From positions 310,001-374,000 of the forward strand of contig NZ_CP108002.1 in assembly GCF_041435055.1 (NCBI RefSeq): DNA of 64,000 nt, given 5' to 3'. The DNA is from Streptomyces sp. NBC_00341. GTDB lineage: Bacteria; Actinomycetota; Actinomycetes; Streptomycetales; Streptomycetaceae. A model generated the notes under the pieces. That model saw only the letters and a list, made by a program, of their open reading frames with translations. It was not told where the DNA came from and searched no databases. Shown piece by piece: positions 39,628 to 48,672 of the stretch; the first letter of the stretch is position 1, and every line of letters begins with the position of its first letter. The position numbers and the translations under genes are program-made.

Positions 39628-40527
39628 TCACTCCGCCTGCTGTTGCTGCGCCCTCCCCGGCCCGTCCAGTATGGCTGCCTGCCTCTTCAGTTTGTACGGG
39701 GTGGGGCGGCTGCCGGGACCCAGCCTCGCCATCGCGTTCAGAATATGACCCGGCGGGAGCTGCCAGCGCAGCCGGGCCGGGATGCCCCGCAGAACGGTCC
39801 CGGCGGTGCGCAGCCGCCGGTCGACGGCGGCCGCCGCGGGCGCGGGTCTGCCGTACAGCTCGTGGGCGTACGCGGGCAGCGACTGGTAGGCGAGCGTCGC
39901 GACGCGCTTCCACAGCAGGGCACGGGCGGGCACCAGCAGGGGGTGGACCGGTGGCCGTCGCAGGAAGTCGTCGACGTCCAGCGCATCGGGTGAGGCGGCC
40001 AGTTGGGGCCTTACCCGATCGAAGTACGCGGCGAGCTGTGCGGTGGTGGCGGGTACGCCGGCCGGGTCGAGGCCGACGAGCCGGGCGCCGCGGCGGTGTT
40101 CGTCGATGTACCGGTCGGCCTGCGCGTCGGTGAGCGGGAAGCCGGAGCGCCGTTCGACCTGGAGGTAGGAGTCGGCCTCCGCGCAGTGGACCCACAGCAG
40201 CAGTTCGGGGTCGTCGACGCCGTACGTCTCGCCGGTGCGCGGATCGGTGGCCTTGAGGAGGCGGTGGATCCGGCGGACCCGGGCGCCCGCCTTCTCGGCT
40301 GATTCGGTGGTGCCGTAGGTGATGGTCCCGACGAATCCGGCCGTGCGCATCAGCCGGCCCCAGGCGTCCTTGCGGAAGTCGGAGTTCTCCATGACGCCGC
40401 GCACCGCCCGGGGATGCAGCGCCTGGAGGTACAGGGCGCGCACCCCCGCCACCCACATCATCGGGTCGCCGTGTATCTGCCAGGTGACCGATTCGGGCCC
40501 GAAGAGCCCGGGGTCGGCTTCCGTCAT
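39628..40527 (-). CDS. MpaB/DUF2236-family oxygenase-like protein
   Basis: 299 residues. The family is related to latex-clearing protein and MpaB, haem or non-haem oxygenases of unknown range. Diagnostic elements: ESVTWQIHGDPMMWVAGVRALYLQALHP near the start (histidines and arginine of the core) and LLLWVHCAEADSYLQ. It probably shares a transcript with the kinase downstream. Substrate unknown. Confidence 0.84.
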   Translation of the reverse strand: MTEADPGLFGPESVTWQIHGDPMMWVAGVRALYLQALHPRAVRGVMENSDFRKDAWGRLMRTAGFVGTITYGTTESAEKAGARVRRIHRLLKATDPRTGETYGVDDPELLLWVHCAEADSYLQVERRSGFPLTDAQADRYIDEHRRGARLVGLDPAGVPATTAQLAAYFDRVRPQLAASPDALDVDDFLRRPPVHPLLVPARALLWKRVATLAYQSLPAYAHELYGRPAPAAAAVDRRLRTAGTVLRGIPARLRWQLPPGHILNAMARLGPGSRPTPYKLKRQAAILDGPGRAQQQQAE

Positions 40528-40599
40528 CTCGTCCTGCCTCCCGCTCGACCGTGCGCCCCTCGCCGTCGGGTCAATACACCCGGCGCGCCCCCGTCCGGC

Positions 40600-41205
40600 T
40601 CACGGACCGCGCCAGACGTTGGCGAACGCCGCGTTCTCGATGGACCTCCGCTGGCGTACGGCCTCCAGCTCCATCACCGCGTCGTGGACGATGGCCACGA
40701 CCGTCGTCACCGCCTCGTCGTCGAAGCCGGTCTCGTCCTCGTGGTGTTCGCCGTCGATGCCCACGACGGAGGCGAGGGCGGTCAGGACGGGCTCCCGCCG
40801 CTCCCAGCGCTCGGCTGCCCGGCGGCGCGCGGGCGTATCGGCCGGTTCCACGCGCTGCGAGCCGAAGGAGAGGCGGCCGCCGCGCTTGGGCGTCAGCTCA
40901 CCGGCCTCCTCCAGGGCGCTCTGGTACGCGGCCGAGAGATCCCGGCCCCGGCGCCACAGCCAGTCCTCGATCCGCTCGTAGGGCGCCTGCCGAACGAGCG
41001 CCGCGGCGGCCTCGCCCATGAGCCGGTCGTCCTGCTCCGGCACCACACCCGGCACGATGCGGTCGCCGTCCACAGCGACCGCCTCCACCCCGATGAGATC
41101 GATCAGCTCGGCTCCCGCGAGCGCGAGCGACAGGTCCCCCTGTCCCACGGAGTTCTTCGGCCCCGCGTCCGTGGCGATCGTGAACAGGTCCTTCGCCGTG
41201 GTCAT
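40600..41205 (-). CDS. GPP34 (GOLPH3-like) family protein
   Basis: 201 residues. Begins with MTTAKDLFTIATD, followed by LSLALAGAELIDLIGVEAVAVDGDRI, the typical GPP34 opening; the acidic CDS then has the helical C-terminus RRSIENAAFANVW. GGGGAG lies 6 nt before the ATG; in-frame sequence upstream of it is not protein-like. In eukaryotes the fold binds phosphoinositides; in Streptomyces the many paralogues have no settled role. Last chromosomal-type gene before the integrase. Confidence 0.85.
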   Translation of the reverse strand: MTTAKDLFTIATDAGPKNSVGQGDLSLALAGAELIDLIGVEAVAVDGDRIVPGVVPEQDDRLMGEAAAALVRQAPYERIEDWLWRRGRDLSAAYQSALEEAGELTPKRGGRLSFGSQRVEPADTPARRRAAERWERREPVLTALASVVGIDGEHHEDETGFDDEAVTTVVAIVHDAVMELEAVRQRRSIENAAFANVWRGP

Positions 41206-41398
41206 GAAGGCTCCCCTCGGAGACATCGACAATGATGCGCCCCCGCCGGGCCGGCCCGGCGGCGGAACGGCTGTCACGATCAGTATCGCTCCCGCCCTCG
41301 CGGTCCGGAGCTCTTTCGCGCGTCGGCGTCAGAACCCGACGGCACCGGGGACACCGTCCGGCCGCCGATCGGGCGGCCGACCGGGCGGCCGACCGGCC

Positions 41399-41548
41399 TC
41401 AGGAGGTCGCGGCACGCAGAGCGGTGACGGCAAGGGTGGTGAACTCCATCGTGTACGTGCCCAGGTCGTCGGCCTCGACGATCCCGGGGAGCGAACCACC
41501 CTCACGCAGGGGCGTGACATAGCGGGTCGCTACGACTTCTTGCAGCAC
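41399..41548 (-). pseudogene. 5' fragment of a HipA-family kinase gene
   Basis: 49 codons from a GTG. The first 37 residues, for example ATRYVTPLREGGSLPGIVE, match the conserved start of the HipA-like kinase family of Streptomyces; after MEFT the sequence departs and ends LAVTALRAATS. The remainder of the kinase is missing. It lies 110 nt downstream of the integrase stop, so it may mark the insertion boundary of the accessory element or the scar of a deletion. Confidence 0.6.
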
Positions 41549-41658
41549 TTTCCCAGGCCACCCACCTCTTCAGCCTTACAATCAATGGAGGGGCGCTGCG
41601 GGGGACAGAGACGGGAATCGCCGGTCGACGGCGCTGGGGAGAATCTGGGGAATTTCGA

Positions 41659-42894
41659 CTAGCGAGCCGATGCCCCGCCCTCCCCAAGCAGACCGTCGAT
41701 GGCGCCGCGCCCCTTGCTGCCGGCCTCCGGCATGAAGTGAGCATAATAACCGAGAGTGATCGCTGGCGAGGAATGTCCGAGCCACCGCGCCAAGGTCACG
41801 ACGGACTCTCCGGCTTCCAGCATGATCGAGGCGTAGGTGTGCCGAAGCACGTGGAAACCGTCCTTCGGGGCCGCCGCCCACTGCCAGGCTTTCGCCCCCT
41901 CGGCACGTGGCGGGATGACACCGGCCTTGGCCAAGGCCGGCTTCCAGGTGTAGGTGTTCCACGCGTTCACCGCGATGGCGTTGCCGAAGCGCGTGGTGAG
42001 CAGCAGAGAAGACTTCCTCCTCTCCCCCTCCGGCTTCCCCCACGGCAGCTCCACCTCAACCGGCGGGAACGCTTCGATGTGACGCTTGAGTTCCTCGGCC
42101 ACCGAGGGGGGCAGATCCACGGTGCGGATCTTCTTCCCCTTCGGCAGGGCGAAGTACAGCCTTCCGTGAATCGCCTGCACTTGGCGCCGAACGTGAAGCA
42201 TGCCGCGTTCATGGTCGATGTCCTCCGGACTCAGCCCGAATACCTCGCCCTGGCGGAGTCCGCAGCCCAGACCGACTGCGACGGCGATCCTGTTCCGCTC
42301 GTTGATGGCATCGCGGACCCGCAGTGCCGTAGCCATCGGCCACGCATCGCGCCGCTCCCGTGGCGACTTGGGCCACCGCACAGATTTTGCGTGCATGGGG
42401 TTGCGCGCGAGGCGCTTGTCGTCGACGGCCGCTTCCAGGATGGAGGAAAGCTCGGACAGGATGCCGCGCTGGTAGTCGACCGACGAAACTCTCGACTCCA
42501 AGTTGGCTACGAACGCACGCAGATCCGATGCGGCGATACTCCTGAGAGGAAGCTGGCCCAGGTACGGGATGATATGGAGACGCGCTCTACGCTCCTGACC
42601 GTCCTGGGTCTTCGGAGCACCTCCTCGACCTGGCGTCCAGTGCGTCGCAATATAGTCGGCCAGCGTGATGGACCCATCGCGCGGGTCTACGAACTCGCCT
42701 CGCTCCTCGTCCGTGGCCGCCCGGCGAAGCCACGCCTTGGCGTCCTCCAGCACATCAAAGGCTCGGTCTCGCACGCCAGGTATGCCGGCGACCTTGTACC
42801 GCTTGCCCTTACCGTAGCGAGCGGTTTTCTCCCTTCTCCCGGTGACCGGGTCCTTCTTCTTCTTGAGCCAACGATCCTCGATGTAACCGGCCAA
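41659..42894 (-). CDS. int: Tyrosine-recombinase integrase
   Basis: 411 residues. TTG start is chosen because it gives the family-typical AGYIEDRWLKKKKDPVTG opening with AAAGGA just upstream. Catalytic residues: Arg in GLGCGLRQGEV, HxxR in FHVLRHTYAS, His in WLGHSSPAIT and the nucleophile Tyr in LGYYAHFM. This is the actinomycete integrative-plasmid/ICE group; it is followed upstream by its excisionase. No tRNA gene or duplicated attachment core was found next to it. Confidence 0.93.
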   Translation of the reverse strand: MAGYIEDRWLKKKKDPVTGRREKTARYGKGKRYKVAGIPGVRDRAFDVLEDAKAWLRRAATDEERGEFVDPRDGSITLADYIATHWTPGRGGAPKTQDGQERRARLHIIPYLGQLPLRSIAASDLRAFVANLESRVSSVDYQRGILSELSSILEAAVDDKRLARNPMHAKSVRWPKSPRERRDAWPMATALRVRDAINERNRIAVAVGLGCGLRQGEVFGLSPEDIDHERGMLHVRRQVQAIHGRLYFALPKGKKIRTVDLPPSVAEELKRHIEAFPPVEVELPWGKPEGERRKSSLLLTTRFGNAIAVNAWNTYTWKPALAKAGVIPPRAEGAKAWQWAAAPKDGFHVLRHTYASIMLEAGESVVTLARWLGHSSPAITLGYYAHFMPEAGSKGRGAIDGLLGEGGASAR

Positions 42895-42944
42895 CAGGTT
42901 TCCTTTCAAGATGACATGAGCGGCGCCCGACAGTGTTCGGTGCG

Positions 42945-43253
42945 TCAAGCACCGGTGTTCGTAGGTCGCTGCGGATGCGCACTCAGCGGGCTCAAAGCAG
43001 AGTTGGATCGAGAGTCTGCGCATTCCTGCTCATGAATCCAGGCATCAAGAGCTGTCCGCCGGTACATGACGCGCCCGCGAGGGCCCATGCGGAAGCTCGG
43101 CGGCCCCTGTCGTCGGTGCCGCCAGACGTAGAGCGTGTGCGGTGATATGCCGAGGTACGCGGCAGCATCCCTTACGTTGAGAAAGCTGGCGTCGCGTACA
43201 GCGCTCGCGGGTTCAGACACAGCCGGGGGAGCGAACGGCGATCGTGAAGGCAT
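42945..43253 (-). CDS. xis: Excisionase-like helix-turn-helix protein
   Basis: 102 residues. A central winged HTH (MerR/Xis-like) reads FLNVRDAAAYLGISPHTLYVWRHRR with the wing GRVMYRRTALDAWI. It is 50 nt upstream of the integrase in the same direction, the standard xis-int arrangement; it would direct excision. Confidence 0.88.
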   Translation of the reverse strand: MPSRSPFAPPAVSEPASAVRDASFLNVRDAAAYLGISPHTLYVWRHRRQGPPSFRMGPRGRVMYRRTALDAWIHEQECADSRSNSALSPLSAHPQRPTNTGA

Positions 43254-43310
43254 GGAGCACCTCCTAAGAGGTCCTAACAGAAGCCTCAGATGACGTGACT
43301 ATCGGCTTGG

Positions 43311-44146
43311 GTGCTCGTTGGGCTGTACGTGGGGAAGAGAGAGACACGTCCGTGGATCGTCTCGGATGAACTGTGGTTGCTGATAGAGCCGTTGTTGCCT
43401 GTTCCGGCGCCGAAGCTGGTGCCCGGCCGGCCGAGAGTTCCTGACCGCCAAGCGCTGTGCGGCATCCTGTTCGTGCTGCATACCGGGATCCAGTGGGAGT
43501 ACCTGCCGCAGGAGCTGGGCTTCGGTTCAGGCATGACGTGCTGGCGCCGACTCGCTGCCTGGAATGAGGCAGGCGTCTGGGACCGGCTTCACGTCGTGCT
43601 GCTGGCCAGGCTGCGAGCGGCGAAACAGCTCGACTGGTCGCGGGCGGTGATCGACTCTTCCCACGTCCGGGCCGCTCGGCGCGACCCAAAAGCGGCCCCA
43701 GCCCGGTCGACCGCGCGCGGCCGGGCAGCAAGCACCACATCCTCGTCGACGGCCAGGGCATCCCGCTCGCGGTGTCCCTGACCGGCGGAAACCGTAACGA
43801 CGTCACCCAACTGATGCCCCTGCTCGCCAAGATCCCGTCGGTCCCAGGGCTCGTGGGACGGCCACGTCGACGGCCTGACGTCCTGCTTGGGGACCGCGGC
43901 TATGACCACGACAAGTACCGCCGCCTGGTCTGGGCGCAGGGCATCAAACCAGTCATCGCCCGCCGCGGAGTAGCGCACGGCTCCGGCCTCGGGATTCATC
44001 GCTGGGTTGTCGAGCGCACGATCGCCTGGTTCCACGGCTTCCGACGTCTCCGCGTTCGATGGGAAAGACGCGACGACATCCACGAAGCCTTCCTCGGCCT
44101 CGCAGCCTGCCTCATCACCCACCGCCACGTCCAACGCCTTTGTTAG
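43311..44146 (+). CDS. IS5-family transposase, two frames joined by -1 shift
   Basis: Frame 1 (43311-43781) carries the DUF4096-like N-terminus WIVSDELWLLIEPLLP and the first catalytic Asp in VIDSSHVRA; frame 2 (entered at 43691, ending 44146) carries LLGDRGYDHDKYR with the second Asp and VVERTIAWFHGFRRLR with the Glu. Frame 1 alone ends in nonsense-like serine/arginine sequence, whereas shifting -1 at CCCAAAA restores the expected DRARPGSKHHILVDGQG. The DDE set is therefore complete in the fusion and the element may be active. Confidence 0.85.
43685..43691 (+). promoter_or_regulatory. Slippery heptamer for programmed -1 frameshift
   Basis: C_CCA_AAA in the zero frame matches X_XXY_YYZ. A -1 slip here continues at AGC GGC CCC AGC into the conserved second half of the transposase. 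Confidence 0.6.
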
Positions 44147-44245
44147 GACCTCTAAGAGGGACGAGAGGGGATGGGCCCGGGCGGCCCGCGTCCGCCACGG
44201 CTCCACCGCCAAGCACAGCCGAGTGCGAACACCATCAATCCTCTG

Positions 44246-44278
44246 CACGATCCCCGGTTTCGGTAACCGGGGATCGTG
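44246..44278. terminator. Strong hairpin terminator
   Basis: A perfect 14-bp stem (CACGATCCCCGGTT paired with AACCGGGGATCGTG) with a 5-nt loop. It sits 28 nt beyond the stop codon of the minus-strand regulator and about 100 nt beyond the IS, so it can serve both directions. Confidence 0.75.
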
Positions 44279-44305
44279 GCCTATATTCCGCCCCTCAACC
44301 GAGAA

Positions 44306-44674
44306 CTAAGTAGCCAGCCGGTAGGACCTGAGCGCGGGGTGTACGTCGTCTTCAACCAAGAGGACGAGCCCGTCCTCTGTGAGTCGGCTGAGGTTTCGAG
44401 CCACGACACGTTCGGGGGCACCGACGGCACGGGCGATGCCACGGGCTTCAACACCCGGGCGAGCCGCGATGTGCGCGAGCACCACGAGGTCCTGGCGATG
44501 CCCGCGCTGCACTAGGTCCTCGCCGAAAAGGCCGGCGGCGCAGACGCAAAGGCACAGGGCCGTGGAGAGGGCTGCGTAGTCGGATTTCATCTGGGCGGTC
44601 CATGCGTTCATGGCGCCAAGCGCCAGGAGGATCGGGGCGGTGACGCGGGCCGATCGAAGTGCGGCGTTCGGCAT
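44306..44674 (-). CDS. Winged-helix regulator with hydrophobic N-terminus
   Basis: 122 residues. A MarR-like winged HTH occupies residues 60-122 (LVVLAHIAARPGVEARGIARAVGAPERVVARNLSRL split by short loops). The first 50 residues are unusually hydrophobic (TAPILLALGAMNAW, ALCLCVCAAGLFG) and may form two membrane-like helices. AAGGAAG precedes ATG 44674. Possibly an accessory-element regulator; function unknown. Confidence 0.62.
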   Translation of the reverse strand: MPNAALRSARVTAPILLALGAMNAWTAQMKSDYAALSTALCLCVCAAGLFGEDLVQRGHRQDLVVLAHIAARPGVEARGIARAVGAPERVVARNLSRLTEDGLVLLVEDDVHPALRSYRLAT

Positions 44675-45279
44675 GTGGGCTTCCTTGCTGTGGACCAGTG
44701 CGCGAGACGGGAAACGAAGGCGGGAGCAGTCGTACTCGCACCGCTTGGATCGTCTCTCTGACTGGTGTATTCCGGGGAGCATGTACGTTGACATGGTCGC
44801 CGGTAGTGGTTCCAGTCCTCTGGGGCTCTTTCTCGTCTGCCGTGGGCGAATCCGCCCGCTGGCCTGCCAGGGTGAGGTCCCGGCTATCCCGGCGGGAGAA
44901 GGCCGGCTCCTCTCCCCGGAGCACTTTCGACACAGCGTTTCCCGTGCGAGGAGTGGCGCCCGCTCCTCGTCAGAGCCACCCCTCAAGGGCGGAAATGCAG
45001 GCTCGTTCGAGGCCCGGCTGGCAGGACTGGTCTTCCACAAGCCGGTCTGCGCCAGCGCGCTCTTCCCGGGCCACTGAGAGCATCTCGGAACACGCTGGTC
45101 TCATGGATCAGCCTCTCCATGTCGCACTCGCTTGTCCGTGGTGCTTTGGACACCAGGTTCCGCTCCGAGGTCTAAGTGGGCGGTTCGTTAGTCTTCGAGG
45201 GGTTTTGCTGTCACCTGATGGTGTGGTGGTGGGGCGGAACCTGCCGACCCCACGGTCGCTGATCTGGTGATGTGACCAG
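44675..45279. other. 600-nt gap without a recognisable gene
   Basis: Long open frames here have biased composition and no family signature. The left part must hold the promoter of the winged-helix gene; the right part is presumably the left end of the decayed IS5-type element, but I could not place its terminal repeat. Confidence 0.5.
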
Positions 45280-46127
45280 GTGAGTGAACGCAAGCCGTAT
45301 CCGAATGACTTATCGGACGAGCAGTGGTCGTTGATCGAGCCGGTGATCACCGCGTGGAAGGGCCGGCATCGGTCGGTCAGCGGCCATCAGGGTGCCTACG
45401 ACATGCGAGAGATCGTGAACGCGATCCTGTACCAGGGACGAACCGGCTGCCAGTGAGCCTACCTACCGCATGACCTGCCGCAGAAGAGCGCGACCTACTA
45501 CTACTTCGCCGCATGGCGGGACGAGGGGACCGACCAGGTCATCCACGAACTCCTGCGGTGCCAGGTCCGCGAACGCGCCCGGCGATTAGAGGACCCGGCC
45601 CTGGTGGTCCTGGACACGCAGAGTGTCCATGTGGCCGCCGGGGTCCCCGCCGACACGAGCGGCCATGACCCGGCCAAGCGCGTGCCCGGCCGCAAGCGGG
45701 GATTGGCGGTGGATGTCCTCGGACTGGTCATCGCGGTCGTCGTCCTGGCCGCGAACACCCACGACAACGCGGCGGGATCGTCCTGCTGGACCAGGTCGCC
45801 GAACAGATGGGCGGAACAGTCCGCAAAGCTCTCGTCGACCAGGGCTTCAAGAACCAGGTCGTCGCGCACGGCGCCAGCCTGGGCATCGACGTCGAGATCG
45901 TCGCCCGCGACCCGCAGATCAAGGGATTCGTGCCGCAGCCCAAGCGTTGGAGGGTCGAGCAGACCTACGGAACCCTGATACTGCACCGGCGCCTGGTCCG
46001 CGACTACGAGCACCACCCCTCCTCCTCCGCCTCACGCGTCTACTGGGCCATGACCCACGTCATGACCCGCCGGCTCACCGGCACGAACACCCCCACCTGG
46101 CGCGAGGCACAGGCGGTCGCAGCATGA
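45280..46127 (+). pseudogene. Decayed IS5-family transposase
   Basis: Starts VSERKPYPNDLSDEQWSLIE, a complete IS5-type N-terminus. The motif TGRTGCQWAYLPHDLP is broken because the tryptophan codon is TGA (45456-45458), and a single-base change near 45776 shifts the frame: the text resumes IVLLDQVAEQMGG in the next frame and ends with FVPQPKRWRVEQTYGTL and its glutamate. Two lesions make it non-functional unless transposase comes from another copy. The last codons overlap the passenger ORF by ATGA. Confidence 0.85.
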
Positions 46128-46522
46128 ACATCCAGCCCTTGCTCGACGCCCTGGAACTGCAGGAACAAGCTGCCCGGGTTCTGGCCGGCGACCTCCGTGA
46201 ACAGATCGACGGCCTGCAGAACCGGCTGCGGGAGGCCGAGACCCATCTGGAGCATCTCGCGATCACCCGCACCACCGTCACCAGCCTCGCCGACCGGCTT
46301 CCCGCTGCCCCACCGGACCTGCCCGAGCACCCGGACTACCCCCGCATCCTCGACGCCTTCAACCACGCGACCGGACCACAACGGGCGAGGGACGTCTGCC
46401 AAGCTCTCGGCCACGAGCTGCTGCCGAAGAACGTCGAAGGCACCCGCGCCAAGCTGAAACGCCTGGTCAAGCTCGACATCCTCACCGAGGTCGACACCGG
46501 CATCTTCGCGAGAAGGCCATAG
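46124..46522 (+). CDS. IS-linked passenger protein, coiled coil plus winged-helix-like end
   Basis: 132 residues. The first 60 form an obvious amphipathic coiled coil (LELQEQAARVLAGDLREQI, NRLREAETHLEHLA); the rest, from YPRILDAFNHATGPQRARDV, resembles a winged helix and ends LKRLVKLDILTEVDTG. The ATG overlaps the transposase stop by 4 nt, so it was expressed with the transposase. I recall this protein as a frequent companion of such Streptomyces transposases; a targeting or regulatory role is a guess. Confidence 0.72.
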   Translation: MNIQPLLDALELQEQAARVLAGDLREQIDGLQNRLREAETHLEHLAITRTTVTSLADRLPAAPPDLPEHPDYPRILDAFNHATGPQRARDVCQALGHELLPKNVEGTRAKLKRLVKLDILTEVDTGIFARRP

Positions 46523-46530
46523 CCGGACAC

Positions 46531-46938
46531 CTATGGCCAGCAATCACTGGCCACAATCTGGTGTGCGTACCTGTTCTCCGGGTCGATGTCTTGGATCACC
46601 TTCAGTGCTTCATGCATCCGCTCCGTCTCGCACATCAGCCGGACAAGGACGTACAGGGCGTAACGGTCACCGTCTTCGGCGCGCTCGCGCAGCGCGGACT
46701 CCATACCTCGCTCCCGAAGCGACCTGTTGAGTCTCCGAAGTGCGTGGCGATCCCTGAGGGCGAGCTCCGTAAGTTCTGGAATCCGTTCCGCTTGGACCAG
46801 CAGATCCATGTGCCACAGATGATTGTCGTGCTTGTCCGGATCATCGGAGAAGCACTCGGCATGGGCGCTTACCAGCGCGATCGCTGCGTCCCAATCCTGA
46901 AGTTGCTCCGCAGCTCGAGCTCGCTCCAACCAGTCCAC
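46531..46938 (-). CDS. Conserved hypothetical helical protein
   Basis: 135 residues from GTG 46938 (DWLERARAAEQLQDWDAAI), a choice based on where protein-like sequence begins; the RBS is weak. Regular helix pairs and alanine/leucine spacing suggest a TPR/Sel1-like solenoid (LLVQAERIPELTELALRD). Similar proteins of unknown function are common in Streptomyces. It ends 8 nt from the passenger ORF stop, on the opposite strand. Confidence 0.55.
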   Translation of the reverse strand: MDWLERARAAEQLQDWDAAIALVSAHAECFSDDPDKHDNHLWHMDLLVQAERIPELTELALRDRHALRRLNRSLRERGMESALRERAEDGDRYALYVLVRLMCETERMHEALKVIQDIDPENRYAHQIVASDCWP

Positions 46939-47039
46939 AGGCCGATTATCGTCCGTTGCCCCAGCGAACAGCAACGGACAGCATCTTGAAGCAACCCCTG
47001 CGGAGTGCTCTTCAGGGCAAGTCGCGGTCAAAACCTCTC

Positions 47040-47411
47040 AAACCTCCCTCTCAGGGCCCGGGGGCCGGGTGGCGGCAGCTGAGTCGGCGTCGCGCCGTGA
47101 AGTGCGCGCCCGACACCGGGGGCCCCGATCAGCCCGAGGCACAGCCGGTGCAGCGGTACCTGTTCGGCACGGCGTGGAACACACCCGGTACGACCGTGGC
47201 GGCGACCACGGTGCGTTCCCGCTATCTGCTGGGCTCCTCGCGCGGTGTCGGCATCCGCCTCGTACGCAACCCCGGCACCACGGACGCGGCCGGGCTCGGA
47301 GCGTGGGAGCTTGCGCACCGCCTCAACCGGTGGTCCGACGCCGCCGACCGCGGAGCCGCGTCCACGCCGGGCGGCCTGGACCGCCTCCTGCTCAGCGCAC
47401 TGGACTCATAG
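47040..47411 (+). pseudogene. Unassigned C-terminal gene fragment
   Basis: An open frame with plausible composition ends at 47411 and includes QRYLFGTAWNTPGTT and RSRYLLGSSRGVGIRLVR. No N-terminus or start with an RBS is visible. I do not recognise the family; SRGVGIRLVR faintly recalls the end of formylglycine-generating-enzyme-like proteins, which is not enough for a call. It overlaps the end of the NUDIX fragment by 6 nt on the opposite strand. Confidence 0.3.
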
Positions 47412-47812
47412 GCCGATCGCGGACTTCGGCCCCATGTACGAGCCGACGCCCGGGAAGTTGTCCCGGGCGAGCTTCACGAACAGATCGCTGAACCCCAGCT
47501 TCGGTAGCGCGTCCAGCGCCACGAACTCGACGCTGCGGATCGGCCTCGTGTCCGCGCCCTCCTTGACCGCCCCCATCTGCCCGCCTACCCGGCGGGCCTC
47601 GAAGGTGATGTGAGTGACGTGCGCCTTCTGGTTGTCGCACAGGTACAGCAGTCTGCCGACCTCTACCTCGACGCCGGTCTCCTCGGCCATCTCTCTGACC
47701 AGAGCCTGTTCAAGACTCTCCCCGTCCTCGACCTTCCCCCCGGGCAGGGACCAGGGCCGGGAGGAGTCCGTGTCCTGGTCCAACAGCAGAATCCTGTCGG
47801 CCTTTGAGCTGG
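47406..47812 (-). pseudogene. NUDIX hydrolase lacking its N-terminus
   Basis: About 135 codons. The full NUDIX box GGKVEDGESLEQALVREMAEETGV (written here as the Gx5Ex7REuxEExGu pattern, split at VEDG and REMAEETG) is intact, and the C-terminal strands to KSAIGL look normal. Upstream of KADRILLLDQ the family-typical first strand and start codon are missing, replaced by proline/serine-rich text, so the gene was cut by the neighbouring TnsA fragment. Family role: hydrolysis of nucleoside diphosphate-X. Confidence 0.75.
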
Positions 47813-47848
47813 GGTTTGTCGAGTCCGGGCCGCGCCGTCGGCTGTCGT

Positions 47849-48134
47849 TGGGCCAGGGCTGGGAACCGCCGGTTCGAGAGAGCCGATCCGGTACGGGAGT
47901 TCCGCTGGGCCAAGGGCGGGGAGAGTTTCGCGGGTCTGTACTACTCGACCACGACTCGTAGCCCACGTGGGCTACGAGTCGTGGCTGGAGCGGGATCGGC
48001 TGATCCCGCTGGGCCGCGATCCCGAGGTGGTCGGGATCGCGTCGCAGCCGTTCTGGCTGCATTGGCACGACGGGAAGCGGCGGCGCTGCAGCCCCGAGAA
48101 ACGGACAAACAGGGGCAGGATTTGGGCGGCGTGA
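47849..48134 (+). pseudogene. TnsA-like transposase endonuclease remnant
   Basis: Two frames together spell the N-terminal TnsA catalytic region. First frame: DPVREFRWAKGGESFAGLYYS; second frame from 47964: HVGYESWLERDRLIPLGRD and VVGIASQPFWLHW. A single extra C near 47963 separates them. The pattern (glycine/tyrosine strand, then YES...ER with catalytic glutamate) is that of TnsA-like heteromeric transposase endonucleases in Streptomyces Tn7-related elements. No TnsB, TnsC or TniQ partner is present in the window. Confidence 0.62.
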
Positions 48135-48179
48135 CACGTAAGAGTTGACATCACGAAGGGGTGTGACAGTCACCCTCCG

Positions 48180-48672
48180 TCAGCGTGACACTGGTTCCGG
48201 AGGGCCTGCAGGTTGGCGGCCGGTGGTGGGACTGGCCTGCTTCTCCCAGGCCGCGCGCCAGGCCCTCAGTTTGTCCTCGGTGTACCGGACGGTCTGCCCG
48301 TCCAGTGCACCCTCGGGCACCGGGATGAAACGCTCTCGGGAGCGTTTCAGGTAGGTGCGCATGGTAGACGCCTTCCACGGCAGGATCCCCTTCCGCCACG
48401 CCTCCTCCAGCAAGTACCGGACCGGCACAGGGTCGCCGAAGGCATCGTCCGCCGACGGCGGCTGGCGGATCACAGGCGCCGCGTCGGCGGCCTGCTGCGG
48501 CGGGGCCGGGCGGAACGACGGGGCCTGGTCCGCACACGTGCGGGCGCTCCTGTTCGAGCAGCGGTTCCATCCCGGCCAGGATCCGGCGCAGGGGCGGACC
48601 CGGGGCGCCGGCCGCGAGGGCCTGCGCCGCGAGTTCGGTCACGGTGGAACCGGCGGTACGCAGGCTCGCCAC
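48180..48672 (-). pseudogene. Broken hypothetical gene
   Basis: N-terminal text in one frame (STVTELAAQALAAGAPG, GMEPLLEQERPHV) and C-terminal text in another (AFGDPVPVRYLLEEAWRKG, GQTVRYTEDKLRAWRAAWE) look like one protein separated by a frameshift near 48540. The C-terminal half has the look of a small DNA-binding mobile-element protein, but no family is recognised. Confidence 0.4.

Larger units (their letters stand above)
43268..44152. mobile_element. IS5-family insertion sequence (IS427-like), 885 bp
   Basis: Ends are the perfect inverted repeats GAGGTCCTAACA and TGTTAGGACCTC, flanked by a 3-bp duplication TAA on both sides (43265-43267 and 44153-44155). It lies right upstream of the excisionase gene, so it may have displaced that gene's promoter. 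It carries one transposase read in two frames. Confidence 0.87.

Noticed and set aside
41206..41660. tRNA gene or att core beside the integrase
   Set aside because: No cloverleaf and no duplicated core could be found; only the HipA-like fragment is visible.
47040..47411. Formylglycine-generating-enzyme-like C-terminus
   Set aside because: Only a short SRGVGIRLVR resemblance; the core FGE motifs are missing.
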